A stretch of DNA of 64,000 bases. Origin: JAOBAU01 sp034667465 (lineage in GTDB: Bacteria > Acidobacteriota > Thermoanaerobaculia > Gp7-AA8). The notes beneath the pieces were generated by a model. The model was not told the DNA's origin. It worked only from the letters and a program-made list of their open reading frames with translations, and did not search any database. The stretch is from positions 124,001-188,000 of the forward strand of contig JAXDJV010000007.1 of NCBI GenBank assembly GCA_034667465.1, given 5' to 3'. Of this stretch, positions 1 to 9,500 are shown in pieces. A program made the position numbers and the translations under genes. The first letter of the stretch is position 1. The number at the start of each line of letters is the position of its first letter.

Positions 1-56
1 GTGCCGCTGTTTTGGCAAGTCAATGCTATAAACCTGCCACGAAAACGCGCCCGCCG

Positions 57-839
57 ATGCCTTCTTCCTTCGCCAGCAAAACCGTTGTCATTACCGGTGC
101 ATCAAGCGGAATCGGCCGCGCGGCGGCGCTCGAATTCGCCCGGCGCGGCGCCGACGTCGTTATCGCTGCCCGTCGCGCCGATCAGCTCGAGTCCGTCGCC
201 GCCGAATGCCGCGCTCTCGGCGCTCGCTGCAGCATCGTCGTCACCGACGTCACGAAACGCGAAGACTGTCTTCGCCTCATCGAAAGCGCGCCGCAGCTCG
301 ACGTCCTCGTGAACAACGCCGGCTTTGCGGTCTTCGACGCCATCGAATCGGCGAAGCCGGACGAGCTCGAATCGATGATGCAGACGAACTTCTTCGGCAC
401 GGTCTGGTGCTCGCAGGCAGCGCTTCCGCGAATGCTCGCGCGCGGCAGCGGCACGATCGTGAACGTCGCGTCGATCGCGGGAATCATGGGCTACGCGCGG
501 ATGGGCGGCTACTGCGCAACGAAGTTCGCGATCATCGGCTTCACCGAAGCGTTGCGAGACGAGGTGATCGGCCGAGGTGTGAAGGTGGCGATGGTCTGCC
601 CCGGCACGACCGAGACCGAGTTCTTCGTGAAGGCGGAGCGTCACAGGATGCCGGGCGCGTCACGGCTAATTCCCGCCGTAAAGCCGGAGAAGATCGCGCG
701 CGCGATCGCCGACGCGGCAGCGGACGGCCGCTACCGCCGCATCCTGCCGCTCGGCGCCGCGGCGTACATGCGATTCAAGGAACTTTTTCCGCGCGTCGCG
801 CATCTGTTCATGCGCCGCGTGTCGGCGTGGCTGGAGTGA
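57..839 (+). CDS. SDR-family oxidoreductase
   Basis: Short-chain dehydrogenase/reductase of about 260 residues, the normal length for a classical SDR. It has a Rossmann N-terminus with the nucleotide motif TGASSGIG, the NNAG motif after strand 4, a catalytic Ser in VNVASIAG and the YCATK catalytic Tyr/Lys pair. NAD(P)(H)-dependent oxidation or reduction of a hydroxyl/keto group is expected; the substrate cannot be read from sequence. The ATG at 57 is preferred over an upstream in-frame start at 12 because homology-like sequence begins just after it. The stop overlaps the start of the rhomboid gene, so the two are probably co-transcribed. Confidence 0.9.
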   Translation: MPSSFASKTVVITGASSGIGRAAALEFARRGADVVIAARRADQLESVAAECRALGARCSIVVTDVTKREDCLRLIESAPQLDVLVNNAGFAVFDAIESAKPDELESMMQTNFFGTVWCSQAALPRMLARGSGTIVNVASIAGIMGYARMGGYCATKFAIIGFTEALRDEVIGRGVKVAMVCPGTTETEFFVKAERHRMPGASRLIPAVKPEKIARAIADAAADGRYRRILPLGAAAYMRFKELFPRVAHLFMRRVSAWLE

Positions 840-1480
840 TGATGTTTCAACCGCGGCGCGCACCGGCTACCTGGACGATCCTGATCGGCATCACGATCGT
901 CTTCGCCATCGAGTACATGACCGGCGCTGTGCCGCGCGGATTCGGCCTCGAATCGTCGATCCTCGCGACGATTCGCCTCGCGAACATGGGAGCGATCGTG
1001 CCGAACATGCTCGCCGACGGCGACTATCGCCGGCTCGTCGTCGCGATGTTCCTGCACGGCAACATCCTCCACTGGCTGACGAACTCGATCGCGCTCCTGC
1101 AACTCGGCGCGCTCTACGAAGCGCTGTTCGGCTCCGCTCGTTTCCTCGGCATCTACTTCGCCACAGGCATCTGCGCATCGCTGGCCAGCGCGTACTTTCA
1201 GCAATCACTTTCCGTCGGTGCGAGCGGCGCGATCTTCGGCATCCTCGGCGCGTTTATTTTTTCGGTCCTGCGCTCGCCGCAGTATCGCCATCAACCCTGG
1301 ACGAAAAGCCTCGTCCGCCAGTTAGTTTTCTGGATGGCCGTGAATCTCATCATCGGCTACTCGTTCCCATTCATCGATAACGTCGCACACATCGGCGGCA
1401 TGGTTTCCGGGCTCCTGCTCGGCTTCCTCCCCCATCGAGTCCCGCCTCCGCCACCGGCAAACGCGATCGTCAACGTCTGA
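839..1480 (+). CDS. Rhomboid-family intramembrane serine protease
   Basis: Polytopic inner-membrane protein of about 213 residues with roughly six hydrophobic segments. The rhomboid signature is complete: GASGAIFG carries the catalytic Ser, AHIGG in a later helix carries the catalytic His, and an upstream HGNILHWLTN matches the family's L1/TM2 region. It should cleave transmembrane substrates within the bilayer; the substrate is unknown. Two ATGs (839 and 842) are in frame; 839 overlaps the SDR stop. The C-terminus is a short Pro-rich tail. A GC-rich hairpin follows and separates it from the convergent methyltransferase. Confidence 0.88.
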   Translation: MMFQPRRAPATWTILIGITIVFAIEYMTGAVPRGFGLESSILATIRLANMGAIVPNMLADGDYRRLVVAMFLHGNILHWLTNSIALLQLGALYEALFGSARFLGIYFATGICASLASAYFQQSLSVGASGAIFGILGAFIFSVLRSPQYRHQPWTKSLVRQLVFWMAVNLIIGYSFPFIDNVAHIGGMVSGLLLGFLPHRVPPPPPANAIVNV

Positions 1481-1484
1481 GTAA

Positions 1485-1511
1485 GTGTGGGGGCGGCCGC
1501 TTCGGCCGCCC
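1485..1511. terminator. GC-rich palindromic hairpin between convergent genes
   Basis: A perfect 9-bp inverted repeat (GGGCGGCCG, 3-nt loop, CGGCCGCCC) lies just after the rhomboid stop and six bases before the methyltransferase stop, so it can act as a terminator from both sides. There is no long U-tract. The string from 1485 to 1510 recurs almost exactly at 54279-54304, so it also belongs to a dispersed palindromic repeat family. Confidence 0.6.
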
Positions 1512-1516
1512 GAAAG

Positions 1517-2629
1517 CTACCGGCGAAAAATCAACCGCACGTCCTGCCCACCAAACAGCCGCTCGTTCAGCGCGTCGACGACGCGCCGCAGCGACGGCGA
1601 ATCATCATCGCTCACCGGCAAACGGTTTCCCTCCGGGAACGGATGAACGGCGCGCAGCTCTTCGACTGAGAAGCCCTGCTCTCGCGCAAGCAGCGTGAGC
1701 GCGGCCGGATGGCGTGGCGCAAGATGCGTCGGGTCGCGCCAGAACGTCGAGCCGGTCACCGCCAGCGACTCCGCGTTCGGCGTCTCGATCATCAGCAGAC
1801 CGCCCGGAGCGAGTACGCGCGCCGCCTGCGCGAAAAACGCGAACAGCAGCTCGACCGGCAAATGCTCGACGACATGCATCGCCGCAATGCTGCCGATCGT
1901 CCCGTCGACGATTCCATTGAAGCACTCCGGCACACCGGCCACGATCGCATCAAGGCCGCGCGCGCGAAGATCGGCGACCGAGCGCTCATTCGTATCGAAG
2001 CCGCGAGCCCTGATCCCCGCGTCGCGCGCCGCTTCGAGCAGTTCGCCGCGGCCGCAGCCAACGTCGAGCAGCGGCTCGTGTCCGCGCGCCTGGTCAACAT
2101 ATGGACGAATCGCTTCGTGCACCTCCGCTTCACTGCCGCGCATCCCGTCTTCGAGCCGGCGGTAGAGAAAGTCGGATGACGTCGTCGATGTTGTCGTCGA
2201 TATCGTCGCGGAAACGATCGGATTCGTGACATCGCGCACGCGCACCGCGACCGTCTCGATCTTCTGATCGAGCGCCGCGATCAACGCGTCGTTCCGCTTC
2301 GCCGTGATCGGAATCAGCTCGCGAATGCGCGCGAGATCGGCCGCCAGCGCTTCGTCCGCGCGACGAACATCGGCCTGCACGGCAGCGATGTCCGCTTTCA
2401 AACCGGTACGCAGCGTATCGAGCTCGCCGCGCAGCTCGCGCACCAGATCGAGCAACACGAGGTTGAAGTCACGCTGACGATCGAGCTCGGGACGAACGAG
2501 CTTGCGAACGAACGCCGAAAGCGCGCCGCGCAGGCCGCCGCGATCGCGATAGCGACGGTCCGCCTGCCAGACTTCGCGCCAGCCGTCCGCGCCGTCCGGC
2601 GGAGAATCGATGAATCGCTCGTCGCTCAT
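1517..2629 (-). CDS. Class I SAM-dependent methyltransferase with N-terminal coiled coil
   Basis: Protein of 370 residues. Residues about 50-140 are rich in charged heptads and predicted to be coiled coil; the C-terminal 200 residues are a class I methyltransferase with motif I LLDVGCGRGELL, an acidic residue at the end of strand 2 (GFDTNE), and HVVEHLP/PGGLLMIETPN as motifs IV-VI. The pattern resembles methyltransferases of polysaccharide loci (WbdD-like), but no glycan genes are adjacent, so the substrate is open. The ATG at 2629 is chosen over an upstream TTG at 2647. It converges on the rhomboid gene and lies downstream of the rplI terminator. Confidence 0.8.
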   Translation of the reverse strand: MSDERFIDSPPDGADGWREVWQADRRYRDRGGLRGALSAFVRKLVRPELDRQRDFNLVLLDLVRELRGELDTLRTGLKADIAAVQADVRRADEALAADLARIRELIPITAKRNDALIAALDQKIETVAVRVRDVTNPIVSATISTTTSTTSSDFLYRRLEDGMRGSEAEVHEAIRPYVDQARGHEPLLDVGCGRGELLEAARDAGIRARGFDTNERSVADLRARGLDAIVAGVPECFNGIVDGTIGSIAAMHVVEHLPVELLFAFFAQAARVLAPGGLLMIETPNAESLAVTGSTFWRDPTHLAPRHPAALTLLAREQGFSVEELRAVHPFPEGNRLPVSDDDSPSLRRVVDALNERLFGGQDVRLIFRR

Positions 2630-2645
2630 GCGGCCGTGAGCATAC

Positions 2646-2681
2646 AAAAAAACGCGCCGCCCAAACCGCGGGCGGCGCGTT
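2646..2681 (-). terminator. Intrinsic terminator of the rpsF-rplI operon
   Basis: On the minus strand a perfect 12-bp stem (AACGCGCCGCCC / GGGCGGCGCGTT, 7-nt loop) is followed directly by a run of Us, the complement of the A-run at 2646-2652. It sits about 20 nt beyond the rplI stop. This is a textbook Rho-independent terminator. Confidence 0.9.
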
Positions 2682-2701
2682 GCGATGCAATGCGAGCGTA
2701 A

Positions 2702-3244
2702 TTACTCGGCGGCTGCAGCGTCCGCATCGGCGGCCGGAGCCACCTCTGCAGGCGCGGGAGCCGGCGTCGGCGCCGGCGCCGGTGTCGCCACCGACTCGAC
2801 GCCGATCGGCAGCACTTCCACCTGGATGTGCGCCGTCACGTCCTTGTGCAAACGGACGTCGATCTCATGGAGACCGGTGGTCTTGATCGGATGCGCGAGC
2901 TCGATGCGGCGCTTGTCGACATCGACGCCTTTCGCGAGCAGCGCGTCGGCGATGTCGTTCGCGGTCACGGAGCCGAAAAGGTTGCCGTGGTCGCCGGTGC
3001 GTTTGTTGATGACGATCTTCATCCCCTTCACGCTGTCGGCGGCCTTCTGGGCAACGGTGCGCTCCTGCTGCGCGAGCACGTCCCACTTCTTGCGCTCCTG
3101 CTCCACCGACTTGAGGTTGCCGGCGGTCGCTTCGCGCGCCAATTTTTTCGGAATGAGGAAGTTCCGCGCGTAGCCGTCTTTGACCGTGACGACGTCGCCG
3201 CGCGAGCCCAATCCTCGGATCTCGTCAATCAGAATGACTTTCAT
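2702..3244 (-). CDS. rplI: 50S ribosomal protein L9
   Basis: Structural protein of the large ribosomal subunit that binds domain V of 23S rRNA. The N-terminal domain is canonical (MKVILIDEIRGLG, GYARNFLIPKKLA), followed by the long connecting helix and C-terminal domain (VEVLP). At 180 residues it is about 30 longer than usual because of an Ala/Pro-rich tail (APAPTPAPAPAEVAP). The ATG at 3244 has an AAGGAT Shine-Dalgarno. The start lies 20 nt inside the end of the DUF2232 gene, indicating translational coupling. Last gene of the operon, followed by a strong terminator. Confidence 0.97.
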   Translation of the reverse strand: MKVILIDEIRGLGSRGDVVTVKDGYARNFLIPKKLAREATAGNLKSVEQERKKWDVLAQQERTVAQKAADSVKGMKIVINKRTGDHGNLFGSVTANDIADALLAKGVDVDKRRIELAHPIKTTGLHEIDVRLHKDVTAHIQVEVLPIGVESVATPAPAPTPAPAPAEVAPAADADAAAAE

Positions 3245-4259
3245 CGGAGTGATCCTTTCGATTGAAGTGTCGGAAATCAAAAAATGAATCGAACAGCCCC
3301 GCAACCGTCAGCAGCAATGGCGACAACCCCGTGAATGCGAGAATCGCCAGCGTGCCGTACGCGAACAGAACGCCGATGAAGCCGGCGCCGATCGCGGCGA
3401 GCAGCGCACGGAAGATCGCCAGCCCCTGCATGAAGTAGAGGAAGACGACGACCGCCAGCACGTTCGCGCCGACCTTCTGCACCATCCCGTGCGCGAGCGG
3501 CGATAAGCCCGCCGCGACGAACGCGACGGCCAGCCACTCAGGCAGCGAGAAGTTGCGGAAGAGGTACGGCGCGGACTCCGGCAGCGTGCGCGTCTCGACG
3601 AACTGCCGCCACGCCACGACCCGTCCCACCATCACCAGACTGAGGACGAAAACAATCACGATGTCCATCAGCAGAAATGCGGGGAGACAGAAGAGCGCGA
3701 CGGACGCGAGCGTCTTTGCGAACACAGCCGCCGAACCGGTCGACGGCATCTTCGGGTTGTTCGTCAGCATCGCTTTCGCCATCTCGGCCGCCTGCACTGC
3801 ATGCAGCGCGTACGGCGAGAAATGTGCGAAGAGCTGCATGACGATCTCGGTCAGCGCGAGGCCGCCGACGCTCGCGATGAGCGCGGCGACGAGCACGCGG
3901 CCGAACGAGTCGCGTCGCTCGACCATCGGCAATACCAGCAGCGCCGGCACCGCAACGGCGACGACGAGCGCCATGAAGTAGGCGTAAGCCATATTCACGT
4001 CGGCGGCCGTGGAGCCTTGTGGTGCCTGCAGCATGAGCATGCCGGCGATCGGGACGGCCAGAGCGAGCGCAATCCATGCCGCGCGCCGCCCGTTGCGGAG
4101 TCCGCAATGGATGAGCGCTGCCGGCACGAACACGAACATCGGTGGCAGGAACAGCAGCGCCGTCAAAGCCGCATATGCGGCGACGCTGCGGATCGTGCGA
4201 CCAGCCGGTTTCCCGGCCGGCATCAGCACCGGCTCGCTCTGAAGGGACGATTCGATCAT
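3225..4259 (-). CDS. DUF2232-like polytopic membrane protein
   Basis: 344-residue hydrophobic protein with about eight membrane spans, encoded between rpsR and rplI. DUF2232 (YybS-like) membrane proteins often occupy this position in bacterial rpsF-rpsR-rplI operons, so assignment rests on topology and context. No catalytic motif is visible. It starts 7 nt after rpsR and overlaps rplI by 20 nt. Function unknown. Confidence 0.75.
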   Translation of the reverse strand: MIESSLQSEPVLMPAGKPAGRTIRSVAAYAALTALLFLPPMFVFVPAALIHCGLRNGRRAAWIALALAVPIAGMLMLQAPQGSTAADVNMAYAYFMALVVAVAVPALLVLPMVERRDSFGRVLVAALIASVGGLALTEIVMQLFAHFSPYALHAVQAAEMAKAMLTNNPKMPSTGSAAVFAKTLASVALFCLPAFLLMDIVIVFVLSLVMVGRVVAWRQFVETRTLPESAPYLFRNFSLPEWLAVAFVAAGLSPLAHGMVQKVGANVLAVVVFLYFMQGLAIFRALLAAIGAGFIGVLFAYGTLAILAFTGLSPLLLTVAGLFDSFFDFRHFNRKDHSDESHSD

Positions 4260-4266
4260 TTCGTCG

Positions 4267-4569
4267 TTAGTCGGTCGCGAACGGAATCAGCGCCGCGGTA
4301 CGCGCGCGCTTGATGGCGTTCTGGAGTTTGCGCTGGTGCAGTGCGCAGGTACCGGAAATGCGGCGCGGAAGAATCTTCCCGCGCTCCGGGATGAACTGCT
4401 GCAGCATCTTCACGTCTTTGTAGTCGATGTACTCGAGCTTCTCGACGCAGAACTTGCAAACGCGCTTCCGGCGGTAGAAGAACTTCTTCTTTCCGCCCTG
4501 CGGGCCACCCTGCCCGCCGCCCGGGCCACCGCCCGGAGAGCTTCTTCTCGGTCCACCCATCGTAGCCAT
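4267..4569 (-). CDS. rpsR: 30S ribosomal protein S18
   Basis: 100-residue small-subunit protein that forms a heterodimer with S6 on 16S rRNA. The core RRKRVCKFC...IDYKD...FIPERGKILPRRISGTC...HQRKLQNAIKRAR is canonical. The first 25 residues are a Gly/Pro-rich extension, longer than in most S18. The ATG at 4569 has an AAGGAGA ribosome-binding site. No ssb gene lies between rpsF and rpsR, unlike many bacteria. Confidence 0.97.
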   Translation of the reverse strand: MATMGGPRRSSPGGGPGGGQGGPQGGKKKFFYRRKRVCKFCVEKLEYIDYKDVKMLQQFIPERGKILPRRISGTCALHQRKLQNAIKRARTAALIPFATD

Positions 4570-4584
4570 GTTCGATCTCCTTCC

Positions 4585-5085
4585 TTACTCGGCGGCAGGC
4601 GTTTCCACGCCCGCACCCTCGTCGACTGCCGGGGCCGCGGGAGCGGCTTCCGGAGCGGCCATCGGCGCAGCAGGAGCTGACGCGGACGACACAGACGCAC
4701 CCATCGACGGCGACGGCGATGAAGTGCCGAAACCGGGCGCGGCCGGACGGACGCGTTCCTTCTTCGGGTTCTTCTTAGCCAGCTTGTCCGCCCGCTTGTG
4801 GTCCTCATCCGTGCGCACGATCATGTGGCGCAGGATGCGGTCGGAGTTCTTCATCCGGCGATCGAGCTCGGACAGCGAGCTGTCGCTCTCGAAGACGAAG
4901 AGGTGGTAGTGACCTTCGTTGAACTTGTGGATGGGGTAAGCGAGACGACGACGGCCCCACGCTTCTTCATTTTTGAGCGTGGCTCCGGTCTTTGCAGCGA
5001 CGCCTTTGAAATCCGTAATCAGCGTCGTTGCTTCCTCCTCCGCGACTTGCGGAGAAAGGATGAACAGGACTTCATAAGTCCTCAT
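4585..5085 (-). CDS. rpsF: 30S ribosomal protein S6
   Basis: Small-subunit protein and S18 partner. The first ~100 residues carry the S6 fold (MRTYEVLFILSP, WGRRRLAYPIHKFNEGHY, DRILRHMIVR). The protein is 166 residues because of an Ala/Pro/Ser-rich low-complexity tail from about residue 115. The ATG at 5085 has a strong AGGAGGA site; an upstream in-frame start at 5133 is rejected because it would lie inside the leader hairpin. First gene of the ribosomal operon. Confidence 0.97.
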   Translation of the reverse strand: MRTYEVLFILSPQVAEEEATTLITDFKGVAAKTGATLKNEEAWGRRRLAYPIHKFNEGHYHLFVFESDSSLSELDRRMKNSDRILRHMIVRTDEDHKRADKLAKKNPKKERVRPAAPGFGTSSPSPSMGASVSSASAPAAPMAAPEAAPAAPAVDEGAGVETPAAE

Positions 5086-5108
5086 AGATCCTCCTTCTGG
5101 CCTGAACG

Positions 5109-5131
5109 GGACCCCGCACAAGCGGTGGTCC
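5109..5131 (-). promoter_or_regulatory. Candidate S6:S18 autoregulatory leader hairpin
   Basis: In the rpsF 5' leader, the minus-strand transcript can fold into GGACC-A-CCGC-UUGU-GCGG-GGUCC: 9 bp with one bulged A next to a CCG trinucleotide. Leaders of rpsF in many bacteria contain a hairpin with a CCG-bearing bulge bound by the S6:S18 complex. The position (about 25 nt before the start codon) and the CCG fit that idea. The match is by eye and could be coincidence. Confidence 0.45.
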
Positions 5132-5185
5132 AAGGGGGGCGCAGATTGTCAAAAGAATGGTCCCGGCACCAGAGCCGGGCGCGCG

Positions 5186-5214
5186 AGTATAGGGGAAGGT
5201 GGACGGAGAGGCAA
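5186..5214 (-). promoter_or_regulatory. Sigma-70-type promoter of the rpsF operon
   Basis: On the minus strand, TTGCCT (5209-5214) and TATACT (5186-5191) are separated by exactly 17 bp. Transcription would start near 5179, giving a leader of about 95 nt that begins with a GC-rich hairpin (CCCGGC/GCCGGG, 5162-5179) and contains the candidate S6:S18 hairpin. Confidence 0.65.
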
Positions 5215-5579
5215 ATTATTTCGAGGGACGAACAGGCATGGCGGCGCGCTTGCGGGTCGAACGCGCCTTGTCGTGCTTCAGGCGGCCTGTGCGACGAGGG
5301 TACAGCAATCGATCGCGAACCACTCTGATCACTTTCCGATGACCCCGTCGTCAGGTCTTAACGGTCCGACCGACCTCTGCGTCTCTATGAATGACCATGA
5401 GAGGGCGCTTGAGAGCGGTCTTGACTGCACGTGGGTGCGGCGTCGCGCCGAAAGGTTGCCTGTCAGGCGAGAGCGGACCTCGTGTGGGTATGTCGATTCC
5501 GAGATGAGCAACGCTGGTCTCATCGGATCGCCGGGCAGACATCTGCGTGAAACAACACTCGGACACCATATCCAATTGT
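5215..5579. other. Intergenic region without a recognised gene
   Basis: Between the rpsF promoter and the end of the Rhs operon. Short ORFs exist on both strands but none has a ribosome-binding site, codon bias or a recognisable family. No tRNA cloverleaf and no U-tailed terminator hairpin was found after the 5580 stop. Confidence 0.5.
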
Positions 5580-6542
5580 TCAACGCGGCGTCACATGCTT
5601 AGAAAGGATCCGCAGAACCTCACGATCGCGTCCGGTCGCATCCACGTCGTCACCCGCCCTCAGATTCTCTCGAGCAAGACGCTCCGCATCGCGATATGCG
5701 CCTCGCGCGGTTTCGTAATCTCGCATCACCTCGGAGACTCGGCCCTTTGCCAACATCAAGACAGCCGATCTTGGAAAGAGAGCAAGGCCCTTTTCGACCG
5801 AGCGGAGCGCCGCTTGACGATATGAGGGCTCTCCCCCCTCGCGAAAGCACAGCGCGTTCGCGTCGGCCAGGATCACAAACCAGTCGACTGACCGTCGCGC
5901 TGCTTCAGATCGTGACTCGAGGAATGCAACGACCTTCGTACAATCACCGGATTGAAGCAACATCACGGCACGATCATGCCAATCATTGTCCGTCACATCG
6001 CTATCTGATCCCGCGTCGCTCCGCCTTTCCTGAGGCTGCGCTAATTGCTCCAAGTTCTTAAGAACATCGCGATCCTCATATGATCGCTCGCCGCTTTGAT
6101 CGGACGCAATATTGGCGAGCGCCACAAGGCGTGCGTTATCGAAAAACCGCTTTGCTAATTGGGGTGCTCCCACTCCTTCGTCGCCGAAGCGATCGTAGAG
6201 CGCACCGTGGGCGAGCAATAGACGCGACGAACGTGGGAAGCGCAGCGTCCCCTGCCGCAATATCGCGTGCGCATTGTCGAGCGTGCCTTTTTCACGGGAG
6301 CGATTGAAACACTCGCCGTAGGCGTCTGCCAAGAGAATATACCAGAGAGGATTGGAATTGAGCTGCCGCTGCTGGGAAATCAAGTCGATCGCGTCATTAC
6401 AACGTCCTGCAGCTAGCAGTCGCATCGTTGTATCCTGGAGCTTGCCGAGAGTCACTTCTTTCACTGGCAGCGGCGTATCGATGCCTTTGCACATAACAAC
6501 AAGCAGCACAATCAGCGCCGCGCCATCGCGCCGAGCCTGCAT
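5580..6542 (-). CDS. Secreted or lipid-anchored protein with internal duplication
   Basis: 320-residue protein of unknown function encoded 2 nt after the Rhs gene. The N-terminus (about residues 8-17) is a hydrophobic export segment ending in VVMC, a weak lipobox. The rest contains two copies of the same unit of about 95 residues: one begins PLWYILLADAYGECFN and continues to LRFPRSSRLLLAHG, the other begins VDWFVILADANALCFR and continues to LALFPRSAVLMLAKG. The helical pattern suggests TPR-like solenoid repeats. The ATG at 6542 has an AGGAGGGG site; a longer frame into the Rhs gene is rejected. As the last gene after an Rhs protein it could be a partner or immunity protein, which is speculation. 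Confidence 0.75.
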   Translation of the reverse strand: MQARRDGAALIVLLVVMCKGIDTPLPVKEVTLGKLQDTTMRLLAAGRCNDAIDLISQQRQLNSNPLWYILLADAYGECFNRSREKGTLDNAHAILRQGTLRFPRSSRLLLAHGALYDRFGDEGVGAPQLAKRFFDNARLVALANIASDQSGERSYEDRDVLKNLEQLAQPQERRSDAGSDSDVTDNDWHDRAVMLLQSGDCTKVVAFLESRSEAARRSVDWFVILADANALCFREGGEPSYRQAALRSVEKGLALFPRSAVLMLAKGRVSEVMRDYETARGAYRDAERLARENLRAGDDVDATGRDREVLRILSKHVTPR

Positions 6543-6544
6543 GC

Positions 6545-9500
6545 TCAGTACCCCTCCTGTTCCGGCCGCTGACACGGATGCATTAAGCCGAAGATCATAT
6601 AGCCCTGAGTCCACGCCTGCTGTGAACGTCTTGAGGCCACGTCGCTCCCCCACTCCTCGTACCAGTCGACATACGTCGCCGGCGTGCAATCTTCGGAGCA
6701 ATAAGGTCCGCAATCACATTGCGTGACAACCCGCACTTTGCGTCTCCAGAAATCCGTCAAGAGAAACCATCGATGCCAACGACACTTCTCAGTCACAACA
6801 GGCCAACCGACCCCGCCACTCGCCTGCGGCGCCCGACTGGCGGATGGTGCTTGCGGCGCTATCGGCCCTGGCAAACCCGTATCTGGACCCAAGGCTTCTG
6901 CGCCACCCGACTGCCAAGCGGTCGACGTTCTGGTTGTTTTATATACATTCTTGATGCCCGGGTAAATGTGATCGACACACTTCAAGCCATATGGATCGGT
7001 AAATGCCACAGCTGAATTACCCGCATAAGTATAAAGCGCTCCGCCTATTACGTGAATAAACTCCTGCAATGAGTCTTCACTGAGGAACCGCCCGGTATCC
7101 GCGTTGTAGACGCGAGAGCGATAGTGCCAGAGAGTTCCGCCACTGAGTGGCATGCGTTCGCGGCCCGTATAACCGAAGAGCTCGCTACCGGACGTTTCGC
7201 CCCACGGCTGATAAGCGTACTGCGCCGCGATACCTCCGGAGGAGTTCACCACGCCAACAATCGAACCGAGGCCGTCCGCGAGATAGTACTTGGCCACCTG
7301 CCCGGAGCCGCCACTAACGGCGAGAGGTTCATCCATACCCGGTCCAAACAAATAGTCATTCGAGATACCGGCCGCCGCTATGCGTTCTCCGACCACATTC
7401 ACACCAGCATACACAAAAACAGTCGGAGTCGAGAGCGACATCGCAACACGCCGACCTAAACCGTCGTATGCCGTGCCGGAGGAAACAAAGCGATTCATCG
7501 CGTCCCACGTGTATAGATTTTGCGCCGTCGATGTGCCCGTCTGATTGCCGTTGGCATCGTACAGGAGATCTGAACCAGTTCCGTGATACTTCAGACGCTG
7601 TCCGTTGTTGGGGTTCGTTCCATTCTTGTAATACAGATAGTCAGTGTATAGGCCACTCGAAAAACTCCGCTTCGTGCGATTACCGATCGCATCATACTGC
7701 CATTGCTCCGACGTACCTGAAGGATAATCTGCCCCAATCAGCTGGTAATTGCCATCGTAATGATACTTCGTGATGCCTGCCAGCGTTGCCGCGCCACTAA
7801 CGGCGACGCTGGTCCGCTGTCCAATCATCGTCGCGTTATTCGCCGACCAGTTCCAGTCGTATTCATATGCAAATGTTGCCAAGTTACCTGCCGTAACGTG
7901 TTCGTTGGCGAGGTTCGTCAGACGACCGATTAGATCGTACGTGTATGAACGTACGACGCCCGCCGCAAACGTAACCGTCGTGTACTGATCCCGTTTGTTA
8001 TACGCAAACACGAACGTGCCAGCGGCGGACCAGTCAATCTGAGCGAGCCGACCGGAAGTGTCGTAAGACAGGTTAGCCGTCGGCGCGTAACCCGATCCAG
8101 ACGATGGCCCCACGGTATAGCTTTGTGGCCGAGGATTTGCGTCATCCTCGTAAGTGTAGGTCAGCCTGCCGCGATTGCCCTGAGTCTCCGTGAGCAGCCT
8201 GTACCTCGTGTCGTAGGCATAAGTGAGCGATTGTGCAGGCGTCACAGTCGTATCCAACACCGTCATTAGCTTCTGTCCAGTGTAACTATACGTGATGCCG
8301 CCACCAGTGGAAAACGTCTCACCTGTCGAGCGTCCCAGTATGTCGTAGATATACCCCGTGGTGACACTACGGCGGTCCGTGCGGCTCAACGGCTCTCCGG
8401 AACTATGAGTAGAGTATGTCTCAAACGCGCCATCGGGGAACGTAGTCCTTGACAATTGACCGAAGACGTCATAGGAGAATGAAGTGACATTGCCGTTCGC
8501 GTCCGTGATGTCTTTCAAAAGATTGTCTTCGTAGCGATATGTTGTCACATGCTCGAGAGCATCAACACTCCTGACCAGATGCCCAAGCTCGTCGTACCCC
8601 ATTTTAGTGACATTTCCGTTGGCGTCCGTCTGAAATGTAAATGTGAGTCCCGTGGTCGAGTCGAAGTGGTCGTAAGTCAACGAAACGATCGCCGTGAACG
8701 GGGTGTTCGCGCTCGGCTTCGGGGCAGTGACGCTCTCGATTCGATCCACCGCGTCGTAAGTGTACGTGGTAGTGGCAGCCATCACGTCCGTTGACGTCAG
8801 GGTCCTCCCCAAACTATCGAATGTAGATGACGACACCGCGCCATCTGAGGCCCGAGTAGTGGTCAATAGATCGCCCGCGGCGTTGTAGGCATAGTTAAAC
8901 TGCTGATCGCCGGCCGCATGCATCGTCATTCGACCCTTGCTATCGTACTGGAACTGCTCGACGATCTCGATGGTCGTACCGTCGCCCTGACGCTGCTTAA
9001 CAAATCTAAGCGCGCCGGGCGCGGGATCCGTGGCTCCATAATAGGTAAACAACGTGCCGGGCCAATCATTAGGCAAGAACGTGTCGCTCGTCACAGTAAT
9101 CGAAGCGACTTTGTTCGGCCAAGTGGCGTCGTATGTCAGAGTACTTCTTACATAGTTCGAAAGAGGCCCACCGCGAGTAACGGTAAGAACTCTGCCGCCC
9201 GTGTCGTAGGTATAAGCGACCGGTGCAAAGGCATCTGCGGTCGTGACGACTCGGCCCTCCGCGTCATACTGCGAAACATCGTTCGAGATGAGCCAGTTCG
9301 CGCCGTTATAGTGATACGTCGTAGCGTGCGGGCCGCGAAGAGCGGTCTTTATAGTCCGGGGCGGGGTAGCGTCAGGCGCGTAGTCATACGTAAACTTCGC
9401 CCCCCGAGCCGTTGAATCGGAGTAATCGCCGTCGGTGTAACTGGCAAGACGATCGTTGGAATCCCAGCCGAGAGCCGTGATGGTTCGGTTCCATGGATCG

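Noticed and set aside
206..838. Long N-terminal extension of the rhomboid frame
   Set aside because: It overlaps the SDR gene in another frame and reads as Arg/His-rich nonsense; the rhomboid starts at 839/842.
5086..5579. tRNA or other structured RNA gene
   Set aside because: No cloverleaf with a TTC-type loop or CCA end could be folded; only the rpsF leader hairpins were convincing.
5329..5583. 84-residue minus-strand ORF between rpsF and the Rhs operon
   Set aside because: No ribosome-binding site, no hydrophobic or domain pattern, and overlapping ORFs of equal quality in other frames.
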